Of a stretch of DNA of 33,062 bases, positions 26,934 through 33,062 are shown in pieces. The position numbers and the translations under genes were made by a program. Source of the DNA: JBEEJL01 sp043744215 (GTDB taxonomy: Bacteria; Pseudomonadota; Gammaproteobacteria; Burkholderiales; JBEEJL01); contig JAYTVC010000002.1 of NCBI GenBank assembly GCA_043744215.1, positions 1 through 33,062 of the forward strand, in the 5' to 3' direction. A model generated the notes under the pieces. That model ran no database searches. It worked only from the letters and a program-made list of their open reading frames with translations, and was not told the origin of the DNA. How positions within the stretch are numbered: position 1 is the first letter of the stretch; the number at the start of each line of letters is the position of its first letter.

Positions 26934-27122
26934 CTAAATTTCAATCATTTCAAAATCTTCTTTTCGCGCGCCGCACTCCGGGCAGACCCAGTTCACCGGT
27001 ACCTCTTCCCATCGCGTGCCGGGGGCGATGCCCTCATCGGGCAAACCGGCTTCTTCGTCGTAAATGAAGCCGCAAATCAGACACATCCAAGTTTTAAATG
27101 TCACAGCGTTTTGTTGACTCAT
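26934..27122 (-). CDS. rubA: Rubredoxin
   Basis: A 62-residue one-iron electron carrier. The two metal-binding knuckles are intact: MCLICGFIYDEEAG and WVCPECGARKEDFE, giving four cysteines for the Fe(Cys)4 site. It is slightly longer than the usual 54-55 residues because of an N-terminal MSQQNAVTF extension. It is divergent from thiD and lies upstream of pilG on the same strand, an arrangement I recall from other gammaproteobacteria. Its redox partner is not in the window. Confidence 0.95.
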   Translation of the reverse strand: MSQQNAVTFKTWMCLICGFIYDEEAGLPDEGIAPGTRWEEVPVNWVCPECGARKEDFEMIEI

Positions 27123-27285
27123 GAGACGGGTCTATGTCGTGGCTTTTGCGTTAGAATGAAGCAGGTACGAATTTTTGTTGGCGCAATGTTGCTAATGCGT
27201 TCACCCCACTTCATCCAATATATGATGATACGGCGCTAAAGCCCTATAAATCAAGCTTTTCTATCACTTAGCCGGAATCATTGCC

Positions 27286-28146
27286 ATGTTTTCTTCACCC
27301 CCCGTTGTATTGGTTTTTGCAGCAACTGACCCGAGCGGCGGCGCGGGCTTGCAAGCGGACATCGTAACGCTTGCCAGTATGGGCTGCCACCCTCTGTCCT
27401 CGGTAACGGCCATAACCATACAAGATACCGTTGGCGTGGAGGATGTGCTGGCAATGGATGCCGAATGGGTGGCCGATCAGGCGCGTGCGGTGCTCGAAGA
27501 CATGCCTGTTGCCGCGTTCAAATTGGGTTTGCTCGGCAGCGTGGAGGGCGTGACGGCGGTGGCCGAGGTGGTGGCCGACTATCCCGACATTCCCCTCGTG
27601 TTTGACCCGGTATTGGCTTCGGGCCGGGGCGACGAGCTTTCCACCGACGACATGATTTCGGCCATCCGCGAACTCATCATCCCGCAAAGCACGCTGATCA
27701 CACCCAACATTATGGAAGCACGCCGGCTCGCTATGGATGACACCGACGACAACGACAATCCCGACATGGCCGAGTGCGCGCGGCGACTGATCGCCAGCGG
27801 CTGCGAATATGTGCTCATCACCGGCACCCACGACAACACACCGAAAGTTATTAACACGCTTTACGACGTGAACGGCGTGGTGCGCACCGATGAATGGCAA
27901 CGCCTGCCCGGCAGTTACCATGGTTCGGGCTGCACGCTCGCGTCGGCGTGCGCGGCGACGATTGCGCAAGGTTTGGATATTCCCGAAGCGGTAAAGGAAG
28001 CGCAGGAATACACCTGGCAGTCGCTGAAGTACGGCTTTCGGCCCGGCATGGGGCAGTCAATTCCCGACCGCTTGTTTTGGGCTCGCGAAGAAGATGAAGG
28101 CGAAGAAAAACTGGAAGATCAGGTTTTTGATCGTCCCGGCCATTAA
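27286..28146 (+). CDS. thiD: Hydroxymethylpyrimidine/phosphomethylpyrimidine kinase ThiD
   Basis: A ribokinase-fold kinase that phosphorylates HMP and HMP-P to HMP-PP, the pyrimidine substrate of ThiE. Family motifs are present: ATDPSGGAGLQADIVTLASM at the N-terminus, VFDPVLASGRG, TPNIMEA and the anion-hole motif GSGCTLASACAATI. The 286 residues include an acidic C-terminal tail (EEDEGEEKLEDQ) that is longer than usual. The first motif uses Asp-Pro-Ser-Gly-Gly rather than the common Asp-Ser-Gly-Gly-Gly. It precedes thiE by 39 bases that are mostly copy f of the AT-rich element. Confidence 0.93.
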   Translation: MFSSPPVVLVFAATDPSGGAGLQADIVTLASMGCHPLSSVTAITIQDTVGVEDVLAMDAEWVADQARAVLEDMPVAAFKLGLLGSVEGVTAVAEVVADYPDIPLVFDPVLASGRGDELSTDDMISAIRELIIPQSTLITPNIMEARRLAMDDTDDNDNPDMAECARRLIASGCEYVLITGTHDNTPKVINTLYDVNGVVRTDEWQRLPGSYHGSGCTLASACAATIAQGLDIPEAVKEAQEYTWQSLKYGFRPGMGQSIPDRLFWAREEDEGEEKLEDQVFDRPGH

Positions 28147-28155
28147 AACACTTAT

Positions 28156-28184
28156 TAAAATACTCAATATAATCAAATAGTTAC
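28156..28184 (-). repeat. AT-rich dispersed element, copy f (between thiD and thiE)
   Basis: On the minus strand GTAACTATTTGATTATATTG then AGTATTTTA. AATCAAATAGTTA on the plus strand is a perfect IHF-consensus match. It ends two bases before the thiE ATG and fills the thiD-thiE gap. Confidence 0.8.
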
Positions 28185-28185
28185 A

Positions 28186-28818
28186 ATGATTCTTGCTACG
28201 CGCATTTCCGGCCTTTACGCCATTACCCAACAGACCGACGACACGCACCGCCTGCTCGCCGATGTGCGCGCCGCGCTCGAAGGCGGCGCACGCGTGATTC
28301 AATATCGCGATAAAAGTAATCGGCTCGCGCTGCGCATCGACCAGGCAACGCAACTGCATGCGCTGTGCAAATTATTCGACGCGACTTTTATCGTGAATGA
28401 TGATGTCAAACTGGCGCAAGCGGTGAATGCCGACGGCGTTCACATCGGCAGCAAAGACGGCAAGCTCGAAACGGTGCGCAAACAAATGCCGGGCAAATTG
28501 ATTGGCGTGTCGTGCTACAACAGTCTTGACCTCGCCGTCGAAGCGGAAGAACTCGGCGCCGATTACATCGCCTTCGGCAGTTTTTTCCCGTCGAACACCA
28601 AACCCGAAGCCGTGAAAGCGCCGCTGACATTATTGCAGCAGGCATGGCAGCACATCTCGCTGCCCATTGTCGCGATTGGCGGCATCACCGTTCACAACGC
28701 ATCGCAAGTAATCGATGCGGGTGCCGATTCGGTGGCAGTGATTCGCGCGTTGTTTGGTGCGCAGGATATTATGGCAGCGGCGAAAGATTTCAGCCGGTTG
28801 TTTGAGAGTCGCGAATAA
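28186..28818 (+). CDS. thiE: Thiamine-phosphate synthase ThiE
   Basis: Joins HMP-PP to the thiazole phosphate to make thiamine phosphate. A 210-residue TIM barrel with the expected landmarks: GLYAIT near the start, VIQYRDKSN, FIVNDDVKLA, ADGVHIGSKDG, IGVSCYNS, ADYIAFGSFFPSNTK, PIVAIGGIT and ADSVAVIRALF. ATG 28186 lies two bases after the dispersed element and has no Shine-Dalgarno sequence. The protein begins only nine residues before the conserved GLYAIT, so a later start is unlikely. Confidence 0.95.
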   Translation: MILATRISGLYAITQQTDDTHRLLADVRAALEGGARVIQYRDKSNRLALRIDQATQLHALCKLFDATFIVNDDVKLAQAVNADGVHIGSKDGKLETVRKQMPGKLIGVSCYNSLDLAVEAEELGADYIAFGSFFPSNTKPEAVKAPLTLLQQAWQHISLPIVAIGGITVHNASQVIDAGADSVAVIRALFGAQDIMAAAKDFSRLFESRE

Positions 28819-28884
28819 AAAATATTCCCCCGTCTTGAGTCCGGAGAGCGCACGGCATTCATCCATCAACTTCATAAGCCAAAC

Positions 28885-30165
28885 ATGAGCACACGCAACG
28901 AACAACTCTTCAACGAATCACAAAAATTTATTCCTGGCGGCGTGAATTCACCCGTGCGCGCCTTCCGTTCCGTCGGCGGTACGCCCGTGTTTTTCGCCAA
29001 AGGTGCCGGCGCGTATTTCTGGGATGCCGACGGCAAAAAATACATCGACTACGTCGGCTCATGGGGCCCGCTGATTCTCGGCCACGCACATCCTGAAGTC
29101 GTCAAAGCCGTGCAAGCTGTGGTCGCCAACGGCATGAGTTTCGGCGCGCCCACCGAAGGTGAACTCACGCTGGCGCAGGAAATTTGCAAGCTCCTCCCCA
29201 GCATCGAACAAGTGCGCCTCACCAGCAGCGGCACCGAGGCGACCATGAGCGCAATTCGTCTGGCACGCGGCTTCACGGCAAGAAACAAAATCATCAAATT
29301 CGAAGGTTGCTACCACGGCCACGGCGATGCGCTGCTGGTCAAAGCAGGCAGTGGCGCGCTCACGTTCGGCAACCCCAGTTCCGCCGGTGTGCCCGCCGAT
29401 GTGGTCGCCCATACCCTCGTTCTCGATTACAACAATGCGCAACAAGTCGTCGATTGCTTCAATAAATTCGGCGACGACATCGCCTGCATCATCGTTGAGC
29501 CCGTCGCGGGCAATATGAATTTTGTCGCGCCCATAAAAGGCTTTCTCGAAACCTTGCGCGAACAATGCTCGAAACACGGCAGCGTGTTGATATTCGACGA
29601 AGTGATGACCGGCTTTCGCGTCGGCCTCAATGGCGCGCAAGGCGTGTTCAACATCAAGCCCGATCTCACCACCATCGGCAAAGTCATCGGCGGCGGCATG
29701 CCCATGGGCGCCTTCGGCGGACGGCGCGACATCATGGCCCAGCTCGCGCCCCTCGGGCCGGTATATCAAGCGGGCACGCTGTCGGGCAACCCCGTCGCAG
29801 TCACGGCAGGGCTCACCACATTGAAATGGATTCAAGCGCCGGGCTTCTACGAAAATATTTCCGCCACAACAAAATCGCTGACAACCGGTTTGCTGAGCGC
29901 CGCCAAACAAGCCAACGTACCCTTCAGCGCAGCCAGCATTGGCAGCATGTTCGGCTTATTCTTCCGCAGCGACGTGCCGACGACTTACGCGCAAATGATG
30001 GAATGCGACAAGGAAAAATTTAATCGCTTCTTCCACGGCATGCTGAACGAAGGCATCTATCTCGCGCCCTCGGCGTTCGAGGCGGGGTTTGTTTCGACGA
30101 TGCATACGAAGGTGGAAGTGGATGCGACGGTTTCTGCGGCTGCGCGAGTGTTTGCTACGTTATGA
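28885..30165 (+). CDS. hemL: Glutamate-1-semialdehyde 2,1-aminomutase HemL
   Basis: A PLP enzyme that turns glutamate-1-semialdehyde into 5-aminolevulinate, the committed precursor of haem and other tetrapyrroles in the C5 pathway. The 426-residue length is standard. Diagnostic stretches are FIPGGVNSPVRAFRSVGGTP at the N-terminus, the substrate/PLP loop SSGTEATMSAIRLARG, GCYHGHGDALLVKAGSGA, the PLP-side DEVMTGFRV and the Schiff-base lysine in TIGKVIGGGMPMGAFGG (near residue 265). It follows thiE by 66 bases. The thiE-hemL adjacency also occurs in Pseudomonas. Confidence 0.97.
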   Translation: MSTRNEQLFNESQKFIPGGVNSPVRAFRSVGGTPVFFAKGAGAYFWDADGKKYIDYVGSWGPLILGHAHPEVVKAVQAVVANGMSFGAPTEGELTLAQEICKLLPSIEQVRLTSSGTEATMSAIRLARGFTARNKIIKFEGCYHGHGDALLVKAGSGALTFGNPSSAGVPADVVAHTLVLDYNNAQQVVDCFNKFGDDIACIIVEPVAGNMNFVAPIKGFLETLREQCSKHGSVLIFDEVMTGFRVGLNGAQGVFNIKPDLTTIGKVIGGGMPMGAFGGRRDIMAQLAPLGPVYQAGTLSGNPVAVTAGLTTLKWIQAPGFYENISATTKSLTTGLLSAAKQANVPFSAASIGSMFGLFFRSDVPTTYAQMMECDKEKFNRFFHGMLNEGIYLAPSAFEAGFVSTMHTKVEVDATVSAAARVFATL

Positions 30166-30175
30166 AAACCTTTTA

Positions 30176-30379
30176 CCACAGAGGCACAGAGACACAGAGA
30201 AAAACAAAAGCAATGTATTTCCTTCCCGTCATTCCCGCGCAGGCGGGAATCCAGCAAAAATACAAAACGTTTTTCGCAAAATATTTTGAGCCTTATTTTT
30301 TACATGAAATCACTGGATTCCCGCCTACGCGGTAATGACGGCAACTTTGGTTTTCCTTTGTGTCTCTGTGCCTCTGTGG
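30176..30379. repeat. Two-layer nested inverted repeat (MITE-like) between hemL and rep
   Basis: The outer arms are a perfect 21-bp inverted pair: 30176-30196 (CCACAGAGGCACAGAGACAC, then A) and 30359-30379. The inner arms are 30228-30254 (GTCATTCCCGCGCAGGCGGG, then AATCCAG) and 30313-30339, matching at 25 of 27 positions. The core between them is about 58 bases and AT-rich. The whole unit has no coding capacity. Both arm types are well-known dispersed sequences in bacterial genomes; here one is nested in the other. Confidence 0.85.
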
Positions 30380-30400
30380 TTCGCTTTTAAAAAATAAGCC

Positions 30401-32407
30401 ATGCAACTCAACCCTCCCCAAACCGCCGCTGTCCATTATCTCGACGGCCCACTGCTCGTACTCGCCGGCGCGGGCAGCGGCAAGACGCGCGTGATCACGC
30501 AAAAAATTGCCTATCTGATTGAGCAATGCGGTTATTCGCCCGCGCATATTGCGGCGATTACGTTTACCAATAAAGCCGCGCGGGAGATGGATGAGCGCGT
30601 CACCAAATTGATGAGCAAGCCGCAGAAGGGTTTGACGGTTTCGACTTTTCACGCGCTGGGTGTGCGCATTTTACGCTCGGAAGCGGCTGCACTGAATTTG
30701 AAACCGCAGTTTTCCATTCTTGATGCCAGCGACAGCTTTGGCATTTTTGCCGAGCTGACCAAGACGACGGATAAAAAAGAAATCCAAAAAAATCAGTGGT
30801 TGATTTCAAACTGGAAAAATAATTTTGTTTCGCCCGCTGCAGCGGCGAATATTGCAGCAAATGAAAAAGAGCAACTGGCCGCGCGCATTTACCGTGATTA
30901 CCAGGCGACGTTGACGGCGTATCAAGCGGTGGACTTCGACGATTTGATTCGGTTGCCGGTGGAGTTGTTCGAGCGCGAGCGCGAAATTTTGGACAAGTGG
31001 CAAAACAAGTTGCGCTATTTGTTGATTGACGAATATCAGGACACCAATTTGTGCCAATACAAATTGGTGAAGTTGCTGGCGGGCGGGCGCGGGCTGTTCA
31101 CCGCGGTGGGCGACGACGACCAGGCGATTTACGCTTGGCGCGGCGCGGATGTGCACAACCTGAAAAATCTGCAAGCGGATTTCCCCAATCTGCATGTGAT
31201 CAAGCTGGAACAGAATTACCGCTCTACAGTGCGTATTTTAAAAGCGGCCAATAATCTCATCGGCCACAACCCGAAACTGTTTGAGAAAAAATTATGGTCG
31301 GATCTGGGCGCGGGCGACGCAATCAAAGTGACCACGATGCGGGACGATGACCACGAAGCGGAAACCGTGGTGATGGATTTGCTCGCGCATAAATTTCAGC
31401 ACCGAAGCCAATTCAATGATTACGCGATTCTCTATCGCGGCAACCATCAAGCGCGCTTGTTCGAACAGCAATTGCGCAACCAGAAAGCGCCCTATCAAGT
31501 CAGCGGCGGCCAATCGTTTTTTGATTACGCCGAAATCAAAGACCTCACCGCCTATTTGCGTTTGATCGCCAATGCCGATGACGACCCGGCATTCATTCGC
31601 GCCATCACCACGCCGAAACGCGGCGTGGGCGCGACGACGCTGGAGACATTGGGCACCTACGCGGGCGAACATAAAATGAGTTTGTTCGAAGCCGCGTGCG
31701 AAGTGGGATTGGGTTCGATCATCGCTCCAAAACAGCACGAGCCGCTTATTGAATTTATCAATATAATCAATAACCTAGAAATGCGCGCGCAAAAGGAGCC
31801 TGCGGCCCCAGTGCTTGAAGATTTGCTCAAACAAATCGGTTACGAAATTTATTTATACGACAACGACGACGCGAAAAAAGCGGAAGAGCGTTGGAAAAAC
31901 GTGCGCTCGTTTATCGATTGGCTGAGCAAAAAATCGGAAGAAGATGGGAAGAATTTATTCGAGCTGACGCAAACCGTCGCGTTGATTAACATGCTCGAAA
32001 GCCGCGACGGCGGCAGTGACGCCGTGCAACTTTCAACCTTGCACGCGGCGAAAGGTTTGGAGTTCAAGCATGTGTATCTGGTCGGTGTGGAAGAAAATCT
32101 TTTGCCGCACCGTGAGTCGCTCGAAGACACCAAGCTCGAAGAAGAGCGCCGCCTCATGTATGTGGGCATCACGCGCGCGCAACGCTCGCTGCACATCACT
32201 CTATGCCAAAAACGCAAACGCGCGCGCGAGTTTCAAGTGTGCGAGCCAAGCCGCTTCATCAACGAAATGGGTAAAGAAGATCTGAAATTTTCCGGCGATA
32301 ACCAGCCACAAGCAGTGGGCAAACAGGAAGGCTCGTCGCGCTTGGCGGCTTTGAAGGCGATGCTGGATAAGAATTCGGAGAAGAAGGTGGAGGCGGCGGC
32401 GGAGTAG
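30401..32407 (+). CDS. rep: ATP-dependent DNA helicase Rep (UvrD/Rep family, SF1A)
   Basis: A 3'-5' helicase that clears proteins ahead of the replication fork and assists restart. The 668 residues compare with about 673 in E. coli Rep, and the start MQLNPPQTAAV matches that family better than UvrD. All helicase motifs are visible in order: LVLAGAGSGKTR (I), ITFTNKAAREM (Ia), LIDEYQDTN (II), GDDDQAIYAWRGA (III), LEQNYRST (IV), LSTLHAAKGLEFKHVYLVG (V) and RRLMYVGITRAQ (VI). The ribosome binding site is poor. A stretch at 31750-31778 encoding FINIINNLE resembles the AT-rich dispersed element but introduces no insertion into the protein. Confidence 0.95.
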   Translation: MQLNPPQTAAVHYLDGPLLVLAGAGSGKTRVITQKIAYLIEQCGYSPAHIAAITFTNKAAREMDERVTKLMSKPQKGLTVSTFHALGVRILRSEAAALNLKPQFSILDASDSFGIFAELTKTTDKKEIQKNQWLISNWKNNFVSPAAAANIAANEKEQLAARIYRDYQATLTAYQAVDFDDLIRLPVELFEREREILDKWQNKLRYLLIDEYQDTNLCQYKLVKLLAGGRGLFTAVGDDDQAIYAWRGADVHNLKNLQADFPNLHVIKLEQNYRSTVRILKAANNLIGHNPKLFEKKLWSDLGAGDAIKVTTMRDDDHEAETVVMDLLAHKFQHRSQFNDYAILYRGNHQARLFEQQLRNQKAPYQVSGGQSFFDYAEIKDLTAYLRLIANADDDPAFIRAITTPKRGVGATTLETLGTYAGEHKMSLFEAACEVGLGSIIAPKQHEPLIEFINIINNLEMRAQKEPAAPVLEDLLKQIGYEIYLYDNDDAKKAEERWKNVRSFIDWLSKKSEEDGKNLFELTQTVALINMLESRDGGSDAVQLSTLHAAKGLEFKHVYLVGVEENLLPHRESLEDTKLEEERRLMYVGITRAQRSLHITLCQKRKRAREFQVCEPSRFINEMGKEDLKFSGDNQPQAVGKQEGSSRLAALKAMLDKNSEKKVEAAAE

Positions 32408-33062
32408 ACGGTGAGTTTCACCCATCCCCATCCTAACAGTAGAGCTGCAACAAATTGTTTCCCTTTAACCTGTTGTAACTCCACAAAAAATACAAAACCA
32501 TCCTCGTAACACAAGTAGGGTGGGCACCCCCACCAGAGCGCACGCTTACCAGCCTTGCGGTGGGCCGTGCCCACCCTGCAAACTATCAACCCCGTAGGAT
32601 GGGCAAAGCGATAGCGTGCCCATCAGCAAAATAAAAATGCTTTTGAACAAAATATTTTTTGTTGTGTTATTGAAATGCTCTGGACGTTGCTTTTGATTTG
32701 TTTTTGACCTGACCTCTCCCTCTGCGCCGACGAAATTGTGCTGGGCATGCGGGGGCAGTCCGCGAGCAATGTTTGAGCCACGCGCTATTTCCGATTTCAA
32801 TTGAGGGCGAAGGCGAGTTTTGCTCGCGGCCCTCGCCTTCAGTCAATACTCGGCGACATCAAAAACAACAAAACAAAAAAAGCAGCGCGGCGGGCGTCGC
32901 CTTTCGTTGGTTACTTTTTTGGCGAAGCAAAAAAGTGAATGACGCCGGGGGCGCCGTTCCTCGGGACACGCAGTGCAGGGGCGGGAACGGTGCCCGGTGT
33001 GGCTGCATTACAAAACTATTACGATGCCCCGGTGGCCGCTCCCGCAAACGGCACCGATTAAA
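32408..33062. other. Gene-free, repeat-rich stretch at the window end
   Basis: About 655 bases with no convincing gene. It holds an inverted GTAGGGTGGGCAC repeat, a related single unit (about 32593-32622, GTAGGATGGGC..GTGCCCATC), a GAAGGCGAG/CTCGCCTTC hairpin (32809-32840) and an ACTTTTTT/AAAAAAGT hairpin inside a GGTTACTTTTTTGGCGAAGC sequence (about 32910-32940). Short open frames here look like translations of repeats. Confidence 0.6.
32515..32579. repeat. Inverted repeat, GTAGGGTGGGCAC arms
   Basis: GTAGGGTGGGCAC (32515-32527) and GTGCCCACCCTGC (32567-32579) pair at 12 of 13 positions. GTAGGATGGGC and GTGCCCATC 15-45 bases downstream are a second, diverged unit. This type of sequence is common between genes in many bacteria. 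Confidence 0.8.

Noticed and set aside
29059..29910. 283-codon minus-strand ORF opposite hemL
   Set aside because: It is wholly antisense to hemL, with no start signal or recognisable domain.

Overview
The window reads as a chromosomal segment of a gammaproteobacterium, most like the Pseudomonas/Cellvibrio side of the class. The evidence is a PilGHIJ-ChpA chemosensory cluster for twitching motility, a rubredoxin next to a thiD-thiE-hemL run, a thiC gene under a TPP riboswitch, and a tolC gene behind a Pcm-family methyltransferase. The lineage is inferred from gene content and protein resemblance only; there is no rRNA, tRNA or other marker here. No CRISPR array, prophage or transposase was seen. 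Most genes are housekeeping or regulatory, and the unusual material lies in the spaces between them. Layout: (1) 1-3010. The 3' tip of a plus-strand gene (possibly waaA) faces a minus-strand run of a Pcm-family methyltransferase, a broken rhodanese gene and tolC. (2) 3043-5119. An extended -10 promoter, a TPP riboswitch with a long extra hairpin, a hairpin that buries the ribosome binding site, and thiC. (3) 5120-10139. A small secreted ORF, a cardiolipin synthase, a small periplasmic protein, a Fae-fold protein lacking the usual active-site histidine, an SNase-like nuclease and a DUF1439 lipoprotein, with several terminators and inverted repeats. (4) 10163-17640. A TPR-GGDEF-EAL cyclic-di-GMP protein, a 40-residue secreted peptide with a striking inverted repeat upstream, a large BACON-like repeat lipoprotein, undecaprenyl-diphosphatase and a small HELLH protein. 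(5) 17695-26808. The minus-strand operon pilG-pilH-pilI-pilJ-chpA. (6) 26934-32407. Rubredoxin (minus), then thiD, thiE, hemL and the Rep helicase (plus). (7) 32408-33062. Gene-free, repeat-rich DNA. How the genes connect: thiC, thiD and thiE together make and join the pyrimidine half of thiamine, and thiC is visibly TPP-controlled. The Chp cluster and the cyclic-di-GMP protein both belong to surface behaviour and type IV pilus control. The most distinctive observation is a dispersed AT-rich element of about 28 bp, present in six good copies and one weaker one, always at a gene boundary. The six good copies contain a perfect match to the IHF consensus. In two cases the element directly abuts a start codon that has no Shine-Dalgarno sequence. 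The second is the rhodanese pseudogene, which carries a frameshift, an in-frame stop and a 7-bp tandem expansion that adds another stop.
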